Source: a virus. From it: a stretch of 23,054 nt of DNA. The position numbers and the translations under genes were made by a program. Below are positions 5,937 through 13,537 of the stretch, piece after piece. Within the stretch, counting starts at the first letter, position 1, and the number at the start of each line of letters is the position of its first letter. The notes beneath the pieces were generated by a model, which did not search any database, was not told the origin of the DNA, and worked only from the letters and a program-made list of their open reading frames with translations. The stretch is from the IMG/VR virus record IMGVR_UViG_3300045921_000602, positions 1 to 23,054 of that record; one strand, 5' to 3'.

Positions 5937-6633
5937 GCGCCTGCGGGAGGCACTGGACGATCTGCCCACCCGGTCAGCGCCGCCGCCGGAAGACGACGCC
6001 GAACAGTACGAATATCTCGAAACCTATATTGAGATGACGCGCGGACGATTGGTCGGCATTACCACGCGGTTAGCAGTTGGTGAACTGACATCGGATGAGT
6101 GGCGCTACCTATTCGAGATGGAAATGCGTTACTTGCATCTGATGGCAGCGGTGTTTGGCGCGGGTGGATTTGATGGACTGACCCGCGATATGGTTTCGTT
6201 GATGGAAAGCGCGCTGCGGGATCAGGTCGCCTATCTGAACAATTGGTATCTCGCAATTACACCGAACCTGATCATTCAACAGGACGGCGGCGGCAGTGAG
6301 GATGGGTTGTATACGCCGACGCAGGCACAGTTAGAGGCACGCGCCGCGCTATATGCGGAGGCGGCGCGAGCGACATATTTTCGCATACGCGCTCGCGGAC
6401 TGGGACTGCCGCCGATGCCGTTTTTACCTGGCATCGGCACGCAGTGTCATGCCAATTGCAAATGTCGGTGGGATTTTGTCAAGTTGGGTGAGCAGGGGGA
6501 CTGGGATTGTTATTGGCGGCGAGCGCCTGTAGACAGTTGTGAAACCTGTCTGACACGGGAGGCGGTTGCCAGTCCACTGCGCGTTCGACGGGGCGTCATC
6601 CTGCCCTATGATGCCACGGGGACAATGGTATGA
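5920..6633 (+). CDS. Mu F-like / SPP1 gp7-like minor head morphogenesis protein
   Basis: The 237-aa protein lies directly after the portal, where this family always sits. It enters the prohead in a few copies and aids assembly or DNA ejection. The diagnostic element is near the C-terminus: CHANCKC (176-182) followed by W184, then C197 and a CETC pair (207, 210). This is a probable metal-binding knuckle like the conserved C-H-x-N-C-x-C of Mu F-like proteins. The N-terminal 110 residues are helical. I prefer the ATG at 5920 (MPSLTERL), six bases after GGAC. An ATG at 5902 and a TTG at 5896 are in frame. Its stop overlaps the next start as ATGA. Confidence 0.8.
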   Translation: MPSLTERLREALDDLPTRSAPPPEDDAEQYEYLETYIEMTRGRLVGITTRLAVGELTSDEWRYLFEMEMRYLHLMAAVFGAGGFDGLTRDMVSLMESALRDQVAYLNNWYLAITPNLIIQQDGGGSEDGLYTPTQAQLEARAALYAEAARATYFRIRARGLGLPPMPFLPGIGTQCHANCKCRWDFVKLGEQGDWDCYWRRAPVDSCETCLTREAVASPLRVRRGVILPYDATGTMV

Positions 6634-7286
6634 TCACCGTCACCACGACGTTCGATCTCAGGCAAATCGGGGCGCTCGACGGGAAAAAGGTGCGGCGCGA
6701 ATGGACGCTGTTGAAAACGCGGTTTAACACCGTCCTTCGCGAGGAATATCAACGCGGAAACTTCGGCGCTGCCCTGATTGAGCAGTTGTCGATCTATCCG
6801 CCGGAGCGTACTGCGGCTCCGGTGTGGAAACACGATCGGCAGCGGATCGCGGCTATCGCCCGCATGAAGGCGATGGGACGCGCAGAGATCGTCAATGGGC
6901 GGCTGAAATACCGACGCAGTTTTGATTACCAGAATGGCTGGCTGACTGAGTTAACGGTGACAGACGACGGTTCTGACCTGCGCGTATACAATGTCACTGA
7001 ATACGGGGGTTATGTAGGGGGCAACCTGGTGTTATATTCCGGGGGCATCATGACACGATCCAACGTTGATCCCACGCCGCAAGTGCTCAATCGTGCGACA
7101 CTACAGGACTGGCAGCAGGCGTTTCACCGCGCGCAGGGATGGGTAACGGTTGCACCCATTGTTCAAAGCGAACTGGACACTTTCATCGAGCGCATCATCA
7201 GGCGGTTTAATCTCAACGTCAAGACACTGGCGGAACGCGGTCTGCTTTTTGTGGGCACTTCCACGTCAGTGCAAACGGGGTTATAG
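6630..7286 (+). CDS. Putative virion morphogenesis / HK97 gp10-like protein
   Basis: The 218-aa protein starts in an ATGA overlap with the minor head gene. I recognise it only loosely. A basic N-terminal helical half is followed by a beta segment (LRVYNVTEYGGYVGGN) and a C-terminal amphipathic helix (SELDTFIERIIRRFN). This arrangement resembles Mu gpG-type and HK97 gp10-type tail-completion proteins, in which a Y-x-x-Y-V-x-x-G segment comes before the final helix. In Mu, gene G also follows gene F. If correct, it acts at the head-tail joint. Position and fold impression are the only support, and it may be a different head protein. Confidence 0.45.
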   Translation: MITVTTTFDLRQIGALDGKKVRREWTLLKTRFNTVLREEYQRGNFGAALIEQLSIYPPERTAAPVWKHDRQRIAAIARMKAMGRAEIVNGRLKYRRSFDYQNGWLTELTVTDDGSDLRVYNVTEYGGYVGGNLVLYSGGIMTRSNVDPTPQVLNRATLQDWQQAFHRAQGWVTVAPIVQSELDTFIERIIRRFNLNVKTLAERGLLFVGTSTSVQTGL

Positions 7287-7314
7287 ATCCGCTGCTGTCG
7301 AGGATAAATTGAGA

Positions 7315-7980
7315 ATGACGGACACAATTTACCGGCGCGCGGACGGAGAATGCTTTTTCATCCGTTTGGGGCAGTACGAGGATGTGGATCGCTTCGTCGT
7401 AGACGAAGTGCCCGAATCCTATCTGTGGGAGCGTCTGAAACGTGTTGAGACGGCTATCGATGTCGGCGCGCACATCGGGGTCTGGACGCGCAATCTCAAG
7501 CGTCTATTTCCGCGCGCGGAGGTTCTGTGCGTTGAACCACATCCGGGCAATTTTCGGCTGTTAAGACGAAACGTGTATGGACTTCGCGCTGTGATGCCTA
7601 TTTGCACCGCCGTACAGTACAGCGCGCCCTTTTACCGTCTGCATACGCACCAGGTTAACAGCGGTGGGCACACCACCGAACCTTTGCGCGCCGACGAACA
7701 GGGCAATGGTGAAGCGGAAACGCTTGAAAGTCTGATCGATTGGTGGGGATGGGGACGATGCGACCTGCTAAAACTTGACTGCGAAGGGGCAGAGGTAGAT
7801 ATTATTCAGAACGCCGATCTGACGCTGTTCAAACAGATTGTCGGTGAATATCACGCCGGCGTGATGGCATTCGACGTTCAGTGCCGCCCCGCGTTGGAAA
7901 CGGCGCATTTCCGCGTGGAGGTATTTCCCCACCCGAACTGGCCGGATAACGGCATCTTTTTTGCGGAGCGTGAAGCATGA
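7315..7980 (+). CDS. FkbM-family SAM-dependent methyltransferase
   Basis: A 221-aa class I methyltransferase, likely to O-methylate a sugar. Motif I is AIDVGAHIGVWTRN (47-60), which binds S-adenosylmethionine. Glu74 in CVEPHPGNF would hold the ribose. LLKLDCEGAEVDII (151-164) is the FkbM signature. The start at 7315 has GAGG upstream and is the only good ATG; an open frame extends upstream through the previous gene without an RBS. It overlaps the protease-capsid gene by 4 bases (ATGA), so it is translated with structural genes. FkbM enzymes are common in glycan biosynthesis clusters, and this phage carries such a set downstream of its capsid. It probably caps a glycan attached by those enzymes, perhaps on the virion. 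Confidence 0.88.
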   Translation: MTDTIYRRADGECFFIRLGQYEDVDRFVVDEVPESYLWERLKRVETAIDVGAHIGVWTRNLKRLFPRAEVLCVEPHPGNFRLLRRNVYGLRAVMPICTAVQYSAPFYRLHTHQVNSGGHTTEPLRADEQGNGEAETLESLIDWWGWGRCDLLKLDCEGAEVDIIQNADLTLFKQIVGEYHAGVMAFDVQCRPALETAHFRVEVFPHPNWPDNGIFFAEREA

Positions 7981-10292
7981 GTGAAACACTAACACCACGA
8001 CAGACGAGCAAACACACCAATTTTGTTGCCGACCGCCATATAATGAAAGAAGAATTCGAGGGCGATAAGTTGGTGGGTTTTGGCGGTAGCGTCAAGGCGC
8101 TCGGCGGCGGGCGCGTGGGTGGTTATCTGGTAATGTATGGCTCACCAGACACCCGCGATCTGCATGGCGAGTACTTTGACCGCGAACGCACCAATTTTAT
8201 GATGGACGACTACCCCATCAAGGGCGAGCGCGTGCTATATAATCACGGTCTCGATCGCACGCTGAATGTCAAGCGAATTGGTCAGTTTGATGCGGTGGGG
8301 ACGGATGAGGTAGGAATCTGGGTCGAAGCCCAGTTGAACATGGCGGATGCCTACCAGCGCGCGATTTACCAAATGGCCGAGTCTGGCAAGCTTGGATGGA
8401 GCTCTGGATCGCTGCCTCAGGCAGTGCGTACCGCCGAAGATGGTTGTATTGAACAATGGGCAGTTATCGAGGGCAGCCTTACCCCTTCCCCCGCTGATCC
8501 GCGCAATCGCGCTCGCGTCGTGCCGATCAAGGCGTTGGTTGATGTACCTGTGAATACACCTGAAGAACAGGCGGAGGCGGACGACCAGTCCGCGCCTGTT
8601 AAAGAGGAAGAAGCCGGACTATTGCCAATGCGGGCAGACGCGGAAAGCGCGCAAGCGATTTTGAATAGTGAAACAGATGTGTCAGGAGACACCACGATGG
8701 ACAATGAAAAACTGGCGCACATTATCGGTGTGGCGCTGAAAACGGTCGTTGCCGAGCTTGGCATCAAGATGTCCGATGAGGACATGCAGAAGGCGAAGGA
8801 CATGGCTGAGGACGAGGTCATGAGCATGTACGGCGAGCAGGAAGATGAAGCCGAGGTGCGTAAGTCGATTGCGTCCGAAGAATTTGTCACCCGTCTCGCG
8901 GATATTGCCAATCAGGTAAGCAAGGTGCAGGACGATCAGTTGGCGTCAAGCATCAAGAACATCATGGGCAAACGTCAGCCCGCCCCCGGCCTGCCGGCTG
9001 TGAGCAGCAACGGCGGTCGGCAGCAGCAGGCACAATACGCTCCCCGCCTCGAAGTGTCGAGCAAATATGCGAACATGGATGTCAAGGACATGGCGTTCGC
9101 TGCGTTCGTCAAGAAGACGCAGGAACGTTTTGGCAGGGCGCAGTACGACATGGTTGGCGAGCAGCAGTTCTATCGCGAGCTGGCGGACAAGGCTAGCAAG
9201 GCGATCAGTGCCAACCAGCTTGATCGGTTCGCTGTCGAAAGCAATGTAATCAAAATGGTCAACGCGATCAAGGCGGATGAACTGAACTACACCACGCAGG
9301 CGGGCTACGGAGAGGAATGGGTTGCCGATCTGTGGTCAAACGATTTGTGGCGGCAGGATCGCGTGGATAATCCGGTTTGGTCTGCAATGCGCGTTACCGA
9401 CATGCCGAGCAATCCGTACACGCTGCCAATCGAGGGCGCTGATCCGACTGTCTACCGCGTGCCAGAGACGACTGACGAAGCCGATCTCAATCCCGGCGCG
9501 ACCCCATTTACTTCGAGCAAGGTCGCAACGGGCAAGCGCACGCTGGAAGCATATAAGATGGGTGTGCGCGTCCCGTTCAGCGCAGAGATGACGGAAGACA
9601 GCATCATCGCCTTTGCGCCCGAACTGCGGCGCCAGGCGATGGAAGCGATGGTGGACGCTATCGAATACGTGCTGCTTCAGGCCGACAGCACCATCGCAAG
9701 CTCGCCGTCCGGCAACATCAACAGGTACGACGGCGCGACGCAGGCGACCGACCCGGATCGCTGGCTGCTCGGCTTCGACGGCGTGGCGCATCTGCCGCTG
9801 GTGGAAAATACTGCGCTTTCACTCGATGCCGGTGGCGCTGCCCCTACCCTGTCGCTGCTGCGAGAGGTGCGGCGCAAGCTGCCCGTCAACCGTGTCGGAA
9901 AGCTGTCAGATCTGGTATACGTCACCGACCCAATCACCGCCACCAAGCTGCTCGACATTGACGAAGTGCTGACGGTGGACAAGATCGGGGATCGTGCGAC
10001 GGTGCTGCGCGGGCAGATCGCTTCAATTGACAGCATTCCTATCCTTCAGACGGATCAGTTTGGGCTGGCGGACGAAAACGGCAAGCTGAGCGAAACCGGC
10101 ACGAACAACACGCGCGGGCGCATTTTGCTCATTCACATTCCGTCCTGGCGGGTGGGCTATCGCCGTCAGATCAAGACCTCGGTCGATTACCTGGCGTGGT
10201 CCGACAGCTATGTTCTGACTTCCTCGGTTCGTGTGGCGCTTTTCAACCGCGATACGCAGGCATCCACGATCCTGTATAATCTGTCGGTCTAA
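7977..10292 (+). CDS. Prohead protease - scaffold - major capsid polyprotein
   Basis: A 771-aa fusion of three parts normally encoded apart. Residues 30-190 are an HK97-type (U35) prohead protease: the G-G-Y-L-V-x-Y-G entry strand, DLHGEYFD, His90 in YNHGL, and the nucleophile in LGWSSGS (Ser143 or Ser145) with EGSLTPSPADP after it. Residues 240-340 are acidic and helical, like a scaffold or delta domain. Residues 345-771 are an HK97-fold major capsid protein with N-arm, E-loop region and C-terminal A-domain strands (ILLIHIPSWRVGY). The protease would remove itself and the scaffold during maturation. A strong internal RBS and ATG at residue 241 could also make a protease-free 531-aa capsid precursor. 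The gene starts in an ATGA overlap with the FkbM gene. Confidence 0.9.
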   Translation: MSETLTPRQTSKHTNFVADRHIMKEEFEGDKLVGFGGSVKALGGGRVGGYLVMYGSPDTRDLHGEYFDRERTNFMMDDYPIKGERVLYNHGLDRTLNVKRIGQFDAVGTDEVGIWVEAQLNMADAYQRAIYQMAESGKLGWSSGSLPQAVRTAEDGCIEQWAVIEGSLTPSPADPRNRARVVPIKALVDVPVNTPEEQAEADDQSAPVKEEEAGLLPMRADAESAQAILNSETDVSGDTTMDNEKLAHIIGVALKTVVAELGIKMSDEDMQKAKDMAEDEVMSMYGEQEDEAEVRKSIASEEFVTRLADIANQVSKVQDDQLASSIKNIMGKRQPAPGLPAVSSNGGRQQQAQYAPRLEVSSKYANMDVKDMAFAAFVKKTQERFGRAQYDMVGEQQFYRELADKASKAISANQLDRFAVESNVIKMVNAIKADELNYTTQAGYGEEWVADLWSNDLWRQDRVDNPVWSAMRVTDMPSNPYTLPIEGADPTVYRVPETTDEADLNPGATPFTSSKVATGKRTLEAYKMGVRVPFSAEMTEDSIIAFAPELRRQAMEAMVDAIEYVLLQADSTIASSPSGNINRYDGATQATDPDRWLLGFDGVAHLPLVENTALSLDAGGAAPTLSLLREVRRKLPVNRVGKLSDLVYVTDPITATKLLDIDEVLTVDKIGDRATVLRGQIASIDSIPILQTDQFGLADENGKLSETGTNNTRGRILLIHIPSWRVGYRRQIKTSVDYLAWSDSYVLTSSVRVALFNRDTQASTILYNLSV
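8684..8699 (+). promoter_or_regulatory. Internal RBS and start for a scaffold-capsid product
   Basis: AGGAG (8684-8688) stands 8 nt before an in-frame ATG (8697), codon 241 of the polyprotein. The product would be 531 aa, starting MDNEKLAHII at the likely scaffold boundary. It would let the phage make many capsid subunits per protease, as separate genes do in related phages. Confidence 0.6.
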
Positions 10293-10322
10293 TCGGCGCA
10301 TCGCTGAGGAAGGACAACGCTG

Positions 10323-10499
10323 ATGGGCATCATGCAGACGCGGTCTGCCACTCGCAAGGCGTTCAACATCGGTACGGCAGCGCGGGCATACGGTTATGCA
10401 CAGGTGCAAACCCTGTCGCCATATCGCTATATACAGATCGAGATGACAGCCAATCAGCATAACGCGGTGACATGCGTCATCCCGGTCAAAAATAACTGA
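10323..10499 (+). CDS. Small 58-aa protein after the capsid gene, unknown
   Basis: A 58-aa reading frame starts MGIMQTRSATRK and ends IPVKNN-TGA. A near-perfect RBS (AGGAAGGA) lies about 7 nt upstream, and it begins 30 nt after the capsid stop. It is easily missed by a 60-residue length cut-off. The sequence is rich in Ala, Thr, Tyr and Gln, with alternating beta-like stretches (AYGYAQVQTL, YRYIQIEM, AVTCVIPV) and one Cys, and no membrane segment. The slot after the capsid gene often holds a decoration or cement protein, but this is shorter than lambda gpD-type proteins. It could be a minor decoration protein or a target of the neighbouring glycosyltransferases; both are inference. Confidence 0.7.
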   Translation: MGIMQTRSATRKAFNIGTAARAYGYAQVQTLSPYRYIQIEMTANQHNAVTCVIPVKNN

Positions 10500-10508
10500 T
10501 GTACTTCG

Positions 10509-10565
10509 CCGTGACCGATAGGGTCGCTCCCGAAAAGCGGCTCGCCTCACCGCCTGCGGTCACGG
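10509..10565 (+). other. 9-bp perfect inverted repeat between capsid and glycosylation genes
   Basis: CCGTGACCG (10509-10517) pairs with CGGTCACGG (10557-10565), enclosing 39 nt with a smaller GCGG/CCGC stem. It fills most of the gap between the 58-aa gene and the first glycosyltransferase. No U-run follows. It could stabilise the capsid mRNA or lower expression of the genes after it, or be a recombination relic. Confidence 0.5.
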
Positions 10566-10592
10566 TCTTGAGGCATAATGCGAGAGGGACGC

Positions 10593-11747
10593 ATGATAAT
10601 TCTGTGGGCAAGCAACATCTCATCTGCCAGCGCGTATGCACAGCAGGCGCTGATGATGTTCCCATATATCAAGGCGCTCGGTCATGATATTACGGCGTTA
10701 GAATTAGGAAATGCATCCCGCAAGCCGTACATGATAAACGACGACATTCGCGTTCTGCCTGTGGCTCACGATCCGCTTGCCAATGATTGCATTCTCGAAC
10801 GAATGGTGCAGAGCAAAGCGGATGTGGTCGTTACGCTGGTCGATGTGTGGCGATTTGATCCGTCCATATGGAGACAAGTGAACTGGTGGGCGATCTGTCC
10901 TGTTGATCACGCCCCCTTGCCGCCGGATGTTGCGAAGGCGTTGAGCGCGGCAAAGGGCGTGATTGCGTTAAGTCGGTATGGGCAAGACAAGTTAAGGGCG
11001 GCGGGGTTTGATGCTCTGTATGCCCCACATATGGTCGATCCGACCATCTTTCACCCGGTCGAGCGCGTGTACGCGCGCGCGCAGGCAAACATTCCCCACG
11101 ACAGTTTCTGGGTAACGTTCGTCGGCGTTAACGACAGCGTACAGTCCCGCAAGGGAATACCGGAGTTACTGGTCGCATGGAAGGCATTTTCTGATCGTCA
11201 TCCGGACGCCGTTTTATATTTGCACACTGCCATTGCAGGCAACCTGCCGGTCAACAGCATTGGTGGCGTCCGGATTGATCATATCCTAAACACGTTGGAG
11301 GTGCGTAACGGATCGGTACGGATATGTGATCAGAGTAAATATCTGGCGCAGTCGATCCCGCAGACGGAAATTGCGACCATTCTCGCCGCCAGTGATGTCT
11401 TTATACTCCCGTCACGTGGTGAAGGGTTTGGGGTTCCGCTGATCGAAGCCCAATCTACAGGCACGCCGGTGATCACCACTGATTTCGCGGCGGGTTCCGA
11501 ACTGGTCGGCGCGGGCTGGAAGGTTGGCTATGAAGTCGAATGGACGTTCCAAAATGCTTTTTGTGCCAAGCCCGGTATTGCTGATATAATCGACGCGCTT
11601 GAGGATGCATATCGCCAGCGGCACAATCAGCAAATCCGCCAACAGGCAGTGAAATTCGCAGAACGATTCCACATCCAAAACGCTTTCCCAAAATACTGGC
11701 AGCCCGTTTTCGATGCGATTGCCGAGCGTTCGCTGGAGGTGATCTGA
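10593..11747 (+). CDS. GT4-family glycosyltransferase
   Basis: A 384-aa GT-B fold enzyme that transfers a sugar from an activated donor. The C-terminal half carries the EX7E signature: PSRGEGFGVPLIEA, with Glu277 and Glu285. The SRKGIPELL segment (185-193) supplies the phosphate-binding Arg/Lys. The N-terminus, MIILWASNISSASAYAQQA, is the usual first strand and acceptor loop. I chose ATG 10593 because GAGAGGG lies 4-5 nt upstream; ATG 10578 is in frame and possible. It begins the run of glycan genes between the capsid and the connector and overlaps the next by one base (TGATG). There is no membrane segment, so it acts in the cytoplasm, where virions assemble. Donor and acceptor cannot be read from sequence. 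Confidence 0.88.
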   Translation: MIILWASNISSASAYAQQALMMFPYIKALGHDITALELGNASRKPYMINDDIRVLPVAHDPLANDCILERMVQSKADVVVTLVDVWRFDPSIWRQVNWWAICPVDHAPLPPDVAKALSAAKGVIALSRYGQDKLRAAGFDALYAPHMVDPTIFHPVERVYARAQANIPHDSFWVTFVGVNDSVQSRKGIPELLVAWKAFSDRHPDAVLYLHTAIAGNLPVNSIGGVRIDHILNTLEVRNGSVRICDQSKYLAQSIPQTEIATILAASDVFILPSRGEGFGVPLIEAQSTGTPVITTDFAAGSELVGAGWKVGYEVEWTFQNAFCAKPGIADIIDALEDAYRQRHNQQIRQQAVKFAERFHIQNAFPKYWQPVFDAIAERSLEVI

Positions 11748-12757
11748 TGCGCATTTGCATTTTGTCGGATGCGATGGGTGCAACGCCAACAGCGCATGGA
11801 CACGGTCTTGGTCGCGCCGTTCACCTGATTGCGGAAGGACTGCTTGCTGCTGGTCACGACATCACGTTGGTGGCTGTTGAAGGAAGCAGTTTCAGCGGTA
11901 CACTGCTGACGCCATGTTCGGAAGGCAAAGATAACGAGAAATATCTGGCAAAAGCGGCCTATGCCGCGCATCTTCAGAAACCGTTTGACGTGTTCTACGA
12001 TCACGGTCATCAGCATCTGCTGAGCCGGTTCTTTCCGTCCTTTCCGATCGTCAATCACTACCACGATAAGTGGCAGCCCCACGCTCCCAACCCCATCTGC
12101 TGCTCAAATGCGCAGCGCAGTTTGATGACAAGGGAGGTGGACGAACGATTTGCGGAGGCGCGGGTGATCCATAATGCCATTCCAGCCGATCAGATCACCG
12201 TCAGCTACCGCGCGGACAGCGACGAGCCTTATGCACTGTTCGTGGGTTTTCTGCGTGATTACAAACAGCCTATTCTGGCAATCGAGGCGGCGGCACGCGG
12301 TCGGTTTCGGTTGGTGATGGCGGGCGGGCAGGTTGGATCCAATAATTTCCTGTTCAGCGGGAATGAAATGGTGGAATATATCGGCGCGGCACCGCGCAGC
12401 CATGTCATTGAACTAATGCGCGGCGCGCAAGCCCTCCTGCAGCTTGGTCACAGTGAGGCCTGTCCGATGGTCAACATTGAGGCGGGGCTAGCGGGCTGTC
12501 CTGTTGCGGCATTCGGCAGCGAAGGTAATCTCGATTATATCGTTGAGGGCGTCAACGGATATATTATTGATCCTGCTGCGCCGGACAAGGTGGACGCAGT
12601 TATCGAAGCATACGAGAAGGCGCGTTTGTTGGATAGAAAACAGGTGCGCGCCAGCGTGGTTGACCACTGGGGCAGCGCAGAGCGGCAAATAAAGGAGTGC
12701 GAAGATGCGCTGCGGGCATGTGCCGAGGGTCAGCGCTGGGGTATTTCCCGCACCTAA
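11747..12757 (+). CDS. GT4-family glycosyltransferase, second
   Basis: A 336-aa GT-B enzyme. The N-terminal Rossmann domain has MRICILSDAMGA and the glycine-rich GHGLGRAVHLIAEGL acceptor loop. The C-terminal domain has FVGFLRDYKQPILAIEAA, the strand before the donor site, and the EX7E motif SEACPMVNIEA (Glu237, Glu245). The linker VIHNAIP (140-146) is the common inter-domain segment. It starts one base inside the upstream glycosyltransferase stop, so the two are coupled. The sequence differs enough from its neighbour that it is not a recent duplicate, and the two probably add successive sugars. It is cytoplasmic, with no signal or membrane segment. Confidence 0.87.
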   Translation: MRICILSDAMGATPTAHGHGLGRAVHLIAEGLLAAGHDITLVAVEGSSFSGTLLTPCSEGKDNEKYLAKAAYAAHLQKPFDVFYDHGHQHLLSRFFPSFPIVNHYHDKWQPHAPNPICCSNAQRSLMTREVDERFAEARVIHNAIPADQITVSYRADSDEPYALFVGFLRDYKQPILAIEAAARGRFRLVMAGGQVGSNNFLFSGNEMVEYIGAAPRSHVIELMRGAQALLQLGHSEACPMVNIEAGLAGCPVAAFGSEGNLDYIVEGVNGYIIDPAAPDKVDAVIEAYEKARLLDRKQVRASVVDHWGSAERQIKECEDALRACAEGQRWGISRT

Positions 12758-12835
12758 TCAACGACATCGACAGTGAACGGTTGCGTGTCTTCGCGCCGTA
12801 TCGATTAGTGTATTGAGGCAACACAGGAGCAGTGC

Positions 12836-13537
12836 ATGTCCCCTTCAAAGCACCAGGAACACTGGCAGGACGGTTTTAAAAACGAACTGTCTTACTGGCG
12901 ATATATTCTGGCAGATATGGGCGCGGCGGAAGGCGTTTCTGAGGATACCCGCGCCCGCCTGGATCCATTGACCCCACTTCAGGATATTTTCCGCGAGCTG
13001 GCAGATGGGCGCAAGACGGTGCGCATCCTGGACGTTGGGGCTGGCGTATTGACCAACATCGGCAAGGTCTGGGATGAGCATACGGTAGATATTACCGCTG
13101 TCGATCCGCTGGCAAACTACTACGACGATATGCTGACAGAATTCGGCATTGAGCCGCCCGTGCGAACGATTGAGGGACAGGCAGAGAATTTGCCGAAACA
13201 ATTTCCGCGCAAACGATTCGATATTGTAGCAGCAACGAATGCGCTTGACCACAGCGCCGATGCCCCTGCAAGCATTCAGGGCATGTGGAAGGTTGTTGAC
13301 AAAGGTGGCTGGCTGTTTTTGAGTCATGCCATCAATGAAGCGGAGACCCACCGTTATCAGGGAATGCACTGTTGGAATTTCTTTGTCGATGAAGACTACA
13401 ACCTGATGGTGAGAGATAACGAACAGTCCGTATCGGTGCTTGATCTGATCGACGACGTGGCGGAAAAGCGCGTCACGGTCTCCGACGCGCCGAATAAGCC
13501 CGGTTGGATCGTTGCGTGTTACCAGAAGAAGGCGTAA
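12836..13537 (+). CDS. Class I SAM-dependent methyltransferase
   Basis: A 233-aa enzyme. Motif I is RILDVGAGVLTNIG (63-76). Asp90 in AVDPLANYYDDML binds the ribose hydroxyls. FDIVAATNALDHSADA (128-143) is the post-I motif IV region seen in methyltransferase type 11 proteins. GMHCWNFF (176-183) recalls sugar methyltransferases of glycan clusters. AGGAG stands 7 nt before the ATG. A 78-bp gap precedes it, with no clear promoter. It lies between two glycosyltransferase genes and abuts the next, so the substrate is probably a sugar of the same glycan. A protein or small-molecule substrate cannot be excluded. Confidence 0.8.
   Translation: MSPSKHQEHWQDGFKNELSYWRYILADMGAAEGVSEDTRARLDPLTPLQDIFRELADGRKTVRILDVGAGVLTNIGKVWDEHTVDITAVDPLANYYDDMLTEFGIEPPVRTIEGQAENLPKQFPRKRFDIVAATNALDHSADAPASIQGMWKVVDKGGWLFLSHAINEAETHRYQGMHCWNFFVDEDYNLMVRDNEQSVSVLDLIDDVAEKRVTVSDAPNKPGWIVACYQKKA

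Noticed and set aside
5013-5969. Long 318-aa open frame antisense to the portal gene
   Set aside because: It is a shadow of the portal coding frame in GC-rich DNA, with no RBS, promoter or recognisable domain.
12758-12835. Promoter before the class I methyltransferase gene
   Set aside because: TTGCGT at 12781 has no reasonable -10 at 16-18 nt; the gene is likely read from the operon.
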